Shown here: positions 25,579 to 33,003 of the stretch, in pieces
Position numbering within the stretch: position 1 is the first letter of the stretch
Layout of the letters: every line of letters begins with the position of its first letter
Assembly: GCF_002939945.1 (NCBI RefSeq)
Contig: NZ_MDEB01000001.1
Coordinates: 434,001-498,000 of the forward strand
Direction: 5' to 3'
Length of the DNA: 64,000 nt
From: Xanthomonas arboricola pv. populi
Lineage (GTDB): Bacteria; Pseudomonadota; Gammaproteobacteria; Xanthomonadales; Xanthomonadaceae
Translations under genes and position numbers: made by a program
The notes under the pieces: generated by a model
What the model was told of the DNA's origin: nothing
Database searches by the model: none
What the model saw: the letters and a program-made list of their open reading frames with translations, nothing else

Positions 25579-26825
25579 CCGAGGGCAGGATTGCCGTGGT
25601 CGGTAGCGGGATCGCCGGCCTGGGCGCAGCGTGGCTGTTGTCGCGCCGCTACGAGGTCACCTTGTTCGAGGCCGCCGATTATCTGGGCGGACACACGCAT
25701 ACGCACGACATCCAGCTGGATGGCCAACGCTATGCGGTGGACAGCGGTTTCATCGTGTTCAACCCGCAGCACTATCCGCTGCTCACGCGCATGTTCGCCG
25801 AGCTGGACGTGGCCGCGCAGCCGACCACGATGAGCTTCTCGGTGCACGATGCGCGCAGCGGGCTCGAATACAACGCCGGCAGCCTGGGCGGGTTGTTCTG
25901 CCAGCGCAGCAATCTGCTCAGCCCGCGCTTCTGGGGCATGCTGGCCGACCTGCGCCGCTTCTATCGCCAGGCACCGGCGGTGCTGCACAACCAGGAACGC
26001 TTCAGTACCCTGGGCGCGTATCTGCAGCGGCATGGGTATTCGGCCGCGTTTCGCGACCAGCATCTGGTGCCGATGGCCTCGGCGTTGTGGTCATCGCCCT
26101 CGCAGCGCATCCTCGAATTCCCGATGGGCCAGCTGATCGGCTTCATGGCCAATCACCACATGCTGCAACTCAGCGGGCGCCCGCAGTGGCAGGTGGTGCG
26201 TGGCGGATCCAGCAGCTACGTGCACGCGCTGCGTCGGCGCTGGCAGGTGCTCGAACGCCTGTCCACCCCGGTGCATGCGATCCGGCGCTCGCCCAACGGC
26301 GTGGTGCTCAGTTCCCTGCGTGGCGAGGAGCACTTCGACGACGTGGTGCTGGCCTGCCATGCCGACGATGCGCTGGCCTTGCTCAGCGACGCCACAGCGG
26401 CCGAGCAGCAGATCCTGGGCGGCATCGCCTACCAGGACAACGATACCGTCCTGCACACCGACGCCAGCGTGCTGCCGCGCGACCGCCGCGCCTGGGCGGC
26501 GTGGAATGCGCATGTACCGGCCGACCCGCAGGCGCCCTGCACGGTGAGCTACTGGATGAACGCCCTGCAGTCGATCGATGCGCCGCAGCCGTTCATCGTC
26601 AGCCTCAATCGCGACCACGACATCACCCCGGACAAGGTGCTGCGGCGCATGCGCTACCGCCACCCGGTGCAGAACGCCGCTGCCCTCGCGGCGCAGACGC
26701 GCAAGGCCGAGATCCAGGGCGTGCAGCACACCTGGTTTGCCGGTGCGGCATGGGGCTTCGGCTTCCACGAAGACGGCCTGCGCAGCGGCGTGGATGTGGC
26801 CAACGGCCTGGGAGTCGAATGGTGA
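25575..26825 (+). CDS. FAD-dependent amine-oxidase-fold oxidoreductase of lipid-modification clusters
   Basis: A 416-residue flavoprotein. The dinucleotide-binding motif [20 protein letters not shown] is at residues 6-25, followed by [20 protein letters not shown]. The C-terminal FAD motif region is [39 protein letters not shown] (about 56-74) is typical of the COG2907 group. Relatives sit beside DUF1365 and CFA-synthase genes in many Proteobacteria. In Rhodobacter such genes belong to the sigma-E/ChrR singlet-oxygen response (established for that organism). The exact reaction is unknown; oxidation or desaturation of an acyl chain is an inference. Confidence 0.85.
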   Translation: MTEGRIAVVGSGIAGLGAAWLLSRRYEVTLFEAADYLGGHTHTHDIQLDGQRYAVDSGFIVFNPQHYPLLTRMFAELDVAAQPTTMSFSVHDARSGLEYNAGSLGGLFCQRSNLLSPRFWGMLADLRRFYRQAPAVLHNQERFSTLGAYLQRHGYSAAFRDQHLVPMASALWSSPSQRILEFPMGQLIGFMANHHMLQLSGRPQWQVVRGGSSSYVHALRRRWQVLERLSTPVHAIRRSPNGVVLSSLRGEEHFDDVVLACHADDALALLSDATAAEQQILGGIAYQDNDTVLHTDASVLPRDRRAWAAWNAHVPADPQAPCTVSYWMNALQSIDAPQPFIVSLNRDHDITPDKVLRRMRYRHPVQNAAALAAQTRKAEIQGVQHTWFAGAAWGFGFHEDGLRSGVDVANGLGVEW

Positions 26826-27736
26826 TGCGGCTGCTGCGCGGAGCCGGCCCCGATGCGGTAGCGCTGCCTCCCGGCGAGGGCAGCGGCGCCGGCAGCGTGG
26901 CCGGCACGGTGCGCAGCGCGATCTACACCGGCTGGGTGCGCCACCGTCGGTTTGCGCCCGGAGCGCTGGAATTTCGCTACCGGCTGTTCCTGATGTATCT
27001 GGATCTGTCCGAGCTGGATCGGGTCTTCGCGCAACGCTGGCTGTGGTCGGTGGGGCGCGCCAATCTGGCGCAGTTCCGGCGCAGCGATTATCTCGGCGAC
27101 CCGGATATTCCGCTGGACCAGGCCGTGCGCGATTGCGTGCAGACCCATACCGGCGAACGCCCCGATGGCGCGATCCGCCTGCTCACGCATTTGCGTTACT
27201 TCGGCCACGTCTTCAATCCGGTCAGCTTCTACTACTGCTTCGATCGCCACGGTGGCCTGCGCTGGATCGTTGCGGAAATCACCAATACCCCCTGGCAGCA
27301 GCGCCACACCTACGTGCTGCCGGTCGCGCAGGCGCGCACGCATCGCCATGTGCATGCGTGGCGCTTCGACAAGCGCTTCCATGTTTCGCCCTTCATGGGC
27401 ATGCAGCACCAATACGACTGGCGTTTCAGCGTGCCGGATGCCCAGTTGCGCGTGCACATGGAGGTGCTGGATGCGTTCGGCGACGACACGCCGGACGGCA
27501 GCCCTGAGGCTGACGCTGATGGCGCAGGCAGCGACCGCGGCGCACGCCGCTTCGATGCCACCCTGGTCCTGCAGCGCCGGCCGCTCAACGCGCACACCCT
27601 GGCGCGCACGCTGCTGGCCTATCCCTTGATGACCGTGCAGGTGGTGCTGGCCATCCACTGGCAGGCCCTGCGCCTGTGGCTGCGCGGCAACCCGGTCCAC
27701 GATCACCCTCATCCGCCTGTGCGAGAACCCCGATGA
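26819..27736 (+). CDS. DUF1365 family protein of the lipid-modification operon
   Basis: A protein of about 305 residues. DUF1365 motifs are SAIYTGWVRHRRFAPGALEF (near 33), YRLFLMYLDLSEL, DGAIRLLTHLRYFGHVFNPV, SFYYCFDRHG and FHVSPFMGMQHQYDWRF. The last 45 residues hold a hydrophobic helix (LLAYPLMTVQVVLAIHWQAL). The LRYFG-VFNPVSFYYC block is the family hallmark. No enzymatic activity is established. Candidate starts are the ATG at 26819, GTG at 26822 and ATG at 26825. All overlap the preceding stop, so translation is coupled whichever is used. The next ATG overlaps this stop by 4 bases. Confidence 0.88.
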   Translation: MVMRLLRGAGPDAVALPPGEGSGAGSVAGTVRSAIYTGWVRHRRFAPGALEFRYRLFLMYLDLSELDRVFAQRWLWSVGRANLAQFRRSDYLGDPDIPLDQAVRDCVQTHTGERPDGAIRLLTHLRYFGHVFNPVSFYYCFDRHGGLRWIVAEITNTPWQQRHTYVLPVAQARTHRHVHAWRFDKRFHVSPFMGMQHQYDWRFSVPDAQLRVHMEVLDAFGDDTPDGSPEADADGAGSDRGARRFDATLVLQRRPLNAHTLARTLLAYPLMTVQVVLAIHWQALRLWLRGNPVHDHPHPPVREPR

Positions 27737-29028
27737 ACGCCACGTCCCTGCCTGACACCGCTGCGCCGCGCGCGGCTTCCTGGACGGACCGCCTGTTGCG
27801 CAAGCGCCTGCTGGCCACGCTCGGCGAGCTGCGCGATGGACAATTGCAGCTGCACGAAGCCGATGGCGTCACCACCCTCGGCAACGCCAGTGGCGCGGAT
27901 GCGCTGCAGATGCAGTTGCGCGTCATCGACCCCGGGTTCTATCGCCAGGCCGCGCTCAACGGCAGCGTCGGTGCCGGCGAGTCGTACATGGATGGGCAGT
28001 GGCAATGCGACGATCTGGTCGCGTTGATGCGCCTGCTGCTGCGCAATCGCGACCGCCTGGATGCGATGGAGACCGGCACCGCGCGCCTGGGCGGCTGGGC
28101 GATGCGCAGCCTGCATGCATTCGCGCGCAATACCCGCAGCGGCAGCCGGCGCAACATCGCCGCGCACTACGATCTGGGCAACCCGTTGTTCCGCCTGTTT
28201 CTCGACGAGAACCTGATGTACTCCTCGGCGATCTTCGTCGACGGCGAAGAAGCCCAGGCCGAAGCGGCACTGGAGCGCGCAGCCACGCGCAAGCTCGAAC
28301 GCATCTGCCAGAAACTGCGGCTCGGCCCGCAGCACCATGTGGTGGAAATCGGCACCGGCTGGGGCGGCTTCGCGCTGCACGCCGCACGCGCGCACGGCTG
28401 TCGCGTCACCACCACCACCATCTCGCGCGAGCAGTTCGAACTGGCGACCCAACGCATCGCCGCGGCCGGCCTCAGCGACCGGGTCACCGTGTTGTTGCGC
28501 GACTATCGCGATCTGGACGGCCGCTACGATCGGGTGGTGTCGATCGAGATGATCGAGGCGATCGGCCATCAGTATCTGGACACCTATTTCGCCAAGGTCG
28601 GCAGCCTGCTGGCCGACGATGGCGAGGCGCTGATCCAGGCCATCACCATCGAAGACCATCGCTACGCGCAGGCCTTGCGCTCGGTGGACTTCATCAAGCG
28701 GCACATCTTCCCCGGCAGCTTCATTCCGTCGGTGGCGGCGATGACCGGCGCGATCGCGCGCGCCAGCGACCTGCGCCTGTTCAACCTGGAAGACATCGGG
28801 CCGAGCTATGCGTTGACGCTGCGCGCCTGGCGGCAGCGCTTCATGGCGCAGCTGCCGCAGGTGCGCGCGCTCGGCTATGACGAGCGCTTCATCCGCATGT
28901 GGGAGTTCTATCTGGCCTATTGCGAAGCCGGTTTCCTGGAGCGATCGATCGGCGATGTGCATCTGTGGCTGAGCAAGCCGGGCGCACGTCCGCCGCAGTT
29001 CGTGCCCGGCCTTTCCGTTGACGCATGA
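27733..29028 (+). CDS. Cyclopropane-fatty-acyl-phospholipid synthase family methyltransferase (first copy)
   Basis: A 431-residue SAM-dependent enzyme acting on the double bond of membrane phospholipid acyl chains. The N-terminal lipid-binding domain includes YRQAALNGSVGAGESYMDGQ. The linker RRNIAAHYDLGNPLFRLFLD precedes the SAM motif VVEIGTGWGGFALHAA (about 203-218). VVSIEMIEAIGHQYLDTYFA and FIKRHIFPGSFIPS are conserved CFA-synthase motifs. E. coli CFA synthase is 382 residues, so this is a slightly longer member. Beside the desaturase, FAD enzyme and DUF1365 it may make cyclopropane, methyl-branched or furan-precursor acyl chains. The sequence cannot choose between these. Confidence 0.9.
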   Translation: MNATSLPDTAAPRAASWTDRLLRKRLLATLGELRDGQLQLHEADGVTTLGNASGADALQMQLRVIDPGFYRQAALNGSVGAGESYMDGQWQCDDLVALMRLLLRNRDRLDAMETGTARLGGWAMRSLHAFARNTRSGSRRNIAAHYDLGNPLFRLFLDENLMYSSAIFVDGEEAQAEAALERAATRKLERICQKLRLGPQHHVVEIGTGWGGFALHAARAHGCRVTTTTISREQFELATQRIAAAGLSDRVTVLLRDYRDLDGRYDRVVSIEMIEAIGHQYLDTYFAKVGSLLADDGEALIQAITIEDHRYAQALRSVDFIKRHIFPGSFIPSVAAMTGAIARASDLRLFNLEDIGPSYALTLRAWRQRFMAQLPQVRALGYDERFIRMWEFYLAYCEAGFLERSIGDVHLWLSKPGARPPQFVPGLSVDA

Positions 29029-29570
29029 AGCAGCTCGGCAACTATCTGGGCCTGCAGGTGCTGTGGCTGGTGGCAGTCAGCGCGGCCGCGCAGGCGCGCA
29101 TCTGGCCGACCCTGCTGGTGCTGGGGTTGTTCGCGCTGTATCAGCTATGGCCGTCGCGGCGTGCGCCGGGCGATCTGCAGTTGCTGGTCGCCGCGCTGTC
29201 ACTGGGCTTGCTGCTGGACACCACGCTGGCCGCGGGCGGTTGGGTGCGTTACGCCGCGCCGTGGCCGGGCACGTTGCTGGCGCCGGCCTGGATCCTGGCG
29301 TTGTGGCTGGGCTTTGCGCTCACGCTCAACCATTCGCTGGCTTCGGTGATGCGGCGGCCGTGGCTGGCGGCGCTGCTCGGCGCGATCTTCGGACCGTTTT
29401 CGTACTGGTTGGCGCAACGCAGCTGGCAGGCGGTGGAATTCCAGCCGCCACAGCTGCATGCGGTGGTCGCGGTCGGCCTTGGTTGGGGCCTGGCCTGCGG
29501 CGTGTTGTCGCTGTATGCACGCCGCCTGGCGCGACCATCGCCTGAATACCTGAGGGGAGAGCTGCAATGA
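29025..29570 (+). CDS. DUF2878 inner-membrane protein
   Basis: A 181-residue membrane protein with five to six hydrophobic helices. It begins MKQLGNYLGLQVLWLVAVSA, and includes LLLDTTLAAGGWVRY (near 64), a long helix around WILALWLGFALTLNHSLASV, and FGPFSYWLAQRSW (near 124). The ALWLGFALTLNHSL and GPF-YW motifs mark DUF2878, a family that habitually follows CFA-synthase and DUF1365 genes in lipid-modification clusters. The biochemical role is unknown. It overlaps both neighbours by 4 bases, so it is fully embedded in the operon. Confidence 0.87.
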   Translation: MKQLGNYLGLQVLWLVAVSAAAQARIWPTLLVLGLFALYQLWPSRRAPGDLQLLVAALSLGLLLDTTLAAGGWVRYAAPWPGTLLAPAWILALWLGFALTLNHSLASVMRRPWLAALLGAIFGPFSYWLAQRSWQAVEFQPPQLHAVVAVGLGWGLACGVLSLYARRLARPSPEYLRGELQ

Positions 29571-30349
29571 ATGCCTGGCCGCTGCTGCATGTGGGCGTGT
29601 TCGCGAGCGTGGTGATGGCGATCGGCTGGCTGTGGCAACGCCGCAGCGGCAATGCCGGCCCGGTCGATGTGCTGTGGGCTGCGTGTCTGGCCATCGCTGC
29701 GCCGTATTGCGCGTGGATGTCCGACGGCGCGCTGCTGCCGCGCGTGCTGGTCGCCGCGCTCGGTGGCGTGTGGGGTGCGCGCCTGGCGTTGCATCTGGGC
29801 GTGCGTGTGTTTGGCGACCCGCACGAAGATGGCCGTTATCGCGCCTTGCGCGAGCACTGGAAGGGCGACCAACGCAAATTCCTGGGCTTTTTCCTGGCGC
29901 AGGCGGTGGTCGTGGTGCTGTTTTGTGTGCCGTTTCTGGCTGCTGCCAGCAACCCGAATCCGGCCTGGAGCGTGTGGAGCATGCTGGCGATCGCGGTGTG
30001 GTTGATCGCGGTCGGTGGCGAAGCCCTGGCCGACCGGCAACTGTCTGCGCACAAGGCCAACCCGGCCAATCGCGGCATCACCTGTCGCAGCGGGTTGTGG
30101 CGGTATTCGCGCCATCCCAATTACTTCTTCGAGTTCGTGCACTGGTTCGCCTATCTGGCGCTGGCCGTCGGTGCCGGGCCGTGGCCGCTTGCCCTGGCTG
30201 CGCTGGGGCCGGTGGTGATGTTCGTGTTCCTGTATCGCTTCACCGGCATTCCCTACACCGAGCAGCAGGCGCTGCGCTCGCGTGGTGAGGATTACGCGCA
30301 GTACCAGCGCAGCACCAGCGCGTTTTTTCCGCTTCCCCCTTCGTCCTGA
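29567..30349 (+). CDS. DUF1295 membrane protein (steroid 5-alpha-reductase-like fold)
   Basis: A 260-residue polytopic protein. The C-terminal half carries the family motif GLWRYSRHPNYFFEFVHWFA (about 177-196) and YRFTGIPYTEQQALRSRGED near the end. The SRHPNYF-E--HW block is shared with steroid 5-alpha-reductases and isoprenylcysteine methyltransferases and forms the cofactor site. The N-terminal half has GPVDVLWAACLAIAAPY and EDGRYRALREHW. A reductase acting on an acyl or isoprenoid chain is the likely activity; the substrate is inferred only from context. A ribosome site (GAGGGGAG) precedes the start inside the upstream gene. Confidence 0.87.
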   Translation: MNAWPLLHVGVFASVVMAIGWLWQRRSGNAGPVDVLWAACLAIAAPYCAWMSDGALLPRVLVAALGGVWGARLALHLGVRVFGDPHEDGRYRALREHWKGDQRKFLGFFLAQAVVVVLFCVPFLAAASNPNPAWSVWSMLAIAVWLIAVGGEALADRQLSAHKANPANRGITCRSGLWRYSRHPNYFFEFVHWFAYLALAVGAGPWPLALAALGPVVMFVFLYRFTGIPYTEQQALRSRGEDYAQYQRSTSAFFPLPPSS

Positions 30350-30366
30350 GTCGCCTGGAGAGTCGT

Positions 30367-31437
30367 ATGTCCACCGTCACCGTTCCGCCCTCCTCGCTGC
30401 CCCAAGAATCCTTGGTCACCCGGCTGGCCGAATCCGGCGTGCTACCCGACGCCGCATTGCGTCACGGCATCCGCCGGCTGTGCGCACAGCGCCTGCGCGA
30501 TGAGCGCACCGGCGGTGCCGATGCCAGCGGCGAACGCCAACGCGCCTTCATCGACAGCCTGCGTGCCAGCGCCATTGCCATCGAAACCGATGCCGCCAAT
30601 CGCCAGCACTACGAATTGCCGCCGCAATTCTTCACCCTGTGCCTGGGCCGCCGGCTCAAGTACAGCAGCTGTTACTGGGACGCCACCACGCCGGATCTGG
30701 ATGCGGCCGAAGAACGCATGCTGGCGCTGTACGGTGAGCGCGCCGAACTGGCCGACGGCCAACGCATCCTGGAGCTGGGCTGCGGTTGGGGCTCGCTGAC
30801 CTTGTGGATGGCCGAGCGCTATCCCGGCGCCACCATCACCGCGGTGTCCAACTCGCGGCCGCAGCGCGCGCACATCATGGAGCAATGCCGCGTGCGTGGC
30901 TTGGGCAACGTGCAGGTCATCACCGCCGACGTCAACGCGCTGGCGCTGCCGCCGGGCAATTTCGACCGCGTGGTGTCGGTGGAGATGTTCGAGCACATGC
31001 GCAATTACCGCGAACTGCTGGCGCGCGTCGGCAGCTGGCTGGCGCCGGGCGGCAAGCTGTTCGTGCACATCTTCTGTCACCGCGATCTGGCCTATCCGTT
31101 CGAAGTGGCCGGCGAAGACAACTGGATGGGACGGCATTTCTTCACCGGCGGGCTGATGCCGGCGGCCGATACCTTGCTGCATTTTCAGCAGGACGTGGTC
31201 ATCGAACAGCGCTGGGTGCTGTCGGGCGAGCATTACGAAAAAACTGCCAACGCCTGGCTGGAAAACCAGGACCGCCACCGCGAGCAGATCATGCCGCTAC
31301 TGAAACAGACCTATGGCGACGATGCGCAGCGCTGGTGGCAGCGCTGGCGGATGTTCTGGCTGGCCTGCGCGGAGCTGTTCGGTTACGACCAGGGCCGCGA
31401 ATGGGGCGTGGCGCATTACCGCTTCGTCAAACGCTGA
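30367..31437 (+). CDS. CFA-synthase-like SAM-dependent methyltransferase (second copy)
   Basis: A 356-residue methyltransferase. Unlike the first copy it lacks the long N-terminal lipid-binding domain. Its N-terminal region (about 1-75) is helical, followed by ANRQHYELPPQFFTLCLGRR. The SAM motif is ILELGCGWGSLTLWMA (about 134-149). Other motifs are RVVSVEMFEHMRNYRELLAR, LFVHIFCHRDLAYPFEV and MGRHFFTGGLMPA. These fit the plant-like CFA/coclaurine-methyltransferase branch. It is the last gene of the lipid operon, 17 bases after DUF1295, and is followed by a GC hairpin. It probably acts on the same or a later acyl intermediate as the first copy. Confidence 0.87.
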   Translation: MSTVTVPPSSLPQESLVTRLAESGVLPDAALRHGIRRLCAQRLRDERTGGADASGERQRAFIDSLRASAIAIETDAANRQHYELPPQFFTLCLGRRLKYSSCYWDATTPDLDAAEERMLALYGERAELADGQRILELGCGWGSLTLWMAERYPGATITAVSNSRPQRAHIMEQCRVRGLGNVQVITADVNALALPPGNFDRVVSVEMFEHMRNYRELLARVGSWLAPGGKLFVHIFCHRDLAYPFEVAGEDNWMGRHFFTGGLMPAADTLLHFQQDVVIEQRWVLSGEHYEKTANAWLENQDRHREQIMPLLKQTYGDDAQRWWQRWRMFWLACAELFGYDQGREWGVAHYRFVKR

Positions 31438-31475
31438 TCGCGGCACGTGCGCGCGTCGAAACGACGATGCGAACA

Positions 31476-31514
31476 GCACGCGTGGAGCGCGACATGTCGG
31501 CGTTCCACGCGTGC
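31476..31514 (+). terminator. GC-rich hairpin after the lipid operon
   Basis: The 11-base arms gcacgcgtgga (31476-31486) and tccacgcgtgc (31504-31514) pair perfectly. There is no T tract. The hairpin lies 38 bases after the last operon stop and is likely a transcript 3' end. I see nothing else between 31437 and 31677. Confidence 0.5.
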
Positions 31515-31676
31515 GGGCGCGTCGACCAACGCGTTGGCAATCCTGCCCAGCCAACGTGCGATCAGTTCTTCGCCACTGTCTTCCGACAACGCCGCGATGC
31601 ACCTCGGAGCGCATGCGCGCAGATGACACCGCTCCGGGGCGCGCGATCGACCCGCGACCCGCGCGCCGCCCTGCGA

Positions 31677-32024
31677 TCAGCTCGCCGCAGCGGTGATCAC
31701 GATTTCCACCTTCCATTCCGGCCGCGCCAGTCTGGCTTCGACCGTGGCGCGCGCGGGGGTGAAGCCATGCGGCACCCATTCGTCCCAGGCCTTGTTCATG
31801 CCGTCGAAATCGGCGATGTCGGCCAGGAAGATTTCCGCACGCAGGATCTTGGTCTTGTCGCTGGCCGCCTGCGCGAGCAGCTTGTCGATTTCGCCCAGCA
31901 CCTGACGGGTCTGCCCGGTGATGTCTTCGCTGGTGTCTTCGGCAACCTGGCCGGCCAGGTAGCACACGCCGCCATGGACGGTCATTTCCGACATCCGCGG
32001 ACCCGCATCGAATCGCTGCAGCAT
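31677..32024 (-). CDS. RidA family (YjgF/YER057c) protein
   Basis: A 115-residue small protein of the trimeric RidA fold. It starts MLQRFDAGPRMSEMTVHGGV with YLAGQVAED (near 22) and ITGQTRQVLGEIDKLLAQA. The C-terminal part is FTPARATVEARLARPEWKVE. The Arg of PARATVEA is the residue that binds the 2-imino acid carboxylate in active RidA proteins, so deamination of reactive enamine/imine intermediates is plausible. The motif resembles the non-archetypal RidA subgroups more than E. coli RidA, so the substrate is not certain. It is 10 bases downstream of the DUF998 gene in the same direction and probably cotranscribed. Confidence 0.9.
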   Translation of the reverse strand: MLQRFDAGPRMSEMTVHGGVCYLAGQVAEDTSEDITGQTRQVLGEIDKLLAQAASDKTKILRAEIFLADIADFDGMNKAWDEWVPHGFTPARATVEARLARPEWKVEIVITAAAS

Positions 32025-32034
32025 TTCAGACTTC

Positions 32035-32742
32035 CTACGGTTGATTGACCCGGGCATTGTCCCGCGAATGCGGCAAACGTGCAGCCCCGGCGCGCACGTG
32101 CTGCGCCAACCACGTCCCCACCCGCACCATCCAGGCCACGATCAACACGATGGCGCTCTTCTGGCTGATGCCCAGCGGCGCGCTGGTGACCGTGACGTGG
32201 AACAGCAACACCGCAAATGCGCCCAGCCCCAGGCCGAACGCGGTGGTGAAGTAGCCTCGCCACAGCCGATCGCGGCGGAAGTACCAGGACTGCAGCAATA
32301 CCGCCGCGATCACGCACAGAAAGGTCATGTCGGCCGATAGCAGATGCACCAGCATGGCCGCGTCGGGCGCCAGCTCCGGCATCCAGCTATCGCCGATCGA
32401 CACCATGCTCAGGCCCATCGCCGCCGCCCAGAACAGCGCCACCACCGTGCGGCTGCGCGCGGCCGGTGCAAGTGCCGCATGCAGGCCCAGCGCCATCCAC
32501 GCCATCGCGGCAGCCAGAACGCAATAGGCCGTGCGCAGCAGCAGGCCGTAGGCGCCGTGCAGATACGCGCTCAATTGTGCGTCGATCCAGTCCAGATCGC
32601 CGCGCAGCCATTGCAGCAGCAGGATCAAGGCGATGAAGGCCAGGCCCATGCAGGCGGCGGCCGCGCCGACCTGCCCGGCCCAGCGTGGCGGGCATGACTG
32701 GCCGGGTGGCATCACGGTGCCGTTGTGGTGTCGATCGTCCAT
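32035..32742 (-). CDS. DUF998-type six-helix membrane protein
   Basis: A 235-residue inner-membrane protein with six or seven hydrophobic helices and no soluble domain. It includes VGAAAACMGLAFIALILLLQ, TAYCVLAAAMAWMALGLHAA, VVALFWAAAMGLSMVSIGDS, DMTFLCVIAAVLLQSWYFRR and GLGLGAFAVLLFHVTVTSAP. The single helices and the short loop RRDRLWRG fit DUF998. No function is established. The start at 32742 (MDDRHHNGTVMPPGQSCPP) is chosen because the sequence upstream is Arg/His-rich and non-coding in appearance. It is divergent from mprF with about 260 bases between. Confidence 0.75.
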   Translation of the reverse strand: MDDRHHNGTVMPPGQSCPPRWAGQVGAAAACMGLAFIALILLLQWLRGDLDWIDAQLSAYLHGAYGLLLRTAYCVLAAAMAWMALGLHAALAPAARSRTVVALFWAAAMGLSMVSIGDSWMPELAPDAAMLVHLLSADMTFLCVIAAVLLQSWYFRRDRLWRGYFTTAFGLGLGAFAVLLFHVTVTSAPLGISQKSAIVLIVAWMVRVGTWLAQHVRAGAARLPHSRDNARVNQP

Positions 32743-33003
32743 CAATTGCCTGTCTGTGGTGCAACGGTCATCGTGTCCACGTCGGTCGCCTGCGGCACGT
32801 GGGCGCGGCGATGCCCTATGATGCGCGCGGCCGTCCTGAGCCGACACCTGTCGGCGCGACCGAACCCTGCGTTCACCTCATTCGGCATCCACGCGATCAC
32901 CCTGCATGTACCTTGACACCGACCGGCCCATGCAGACCAACCGCCCGCGCGGCACACACCGTGCATGTGCCCTTCTTCCCCTCCAGCAGATCCCGTTTCC
33001 CTC

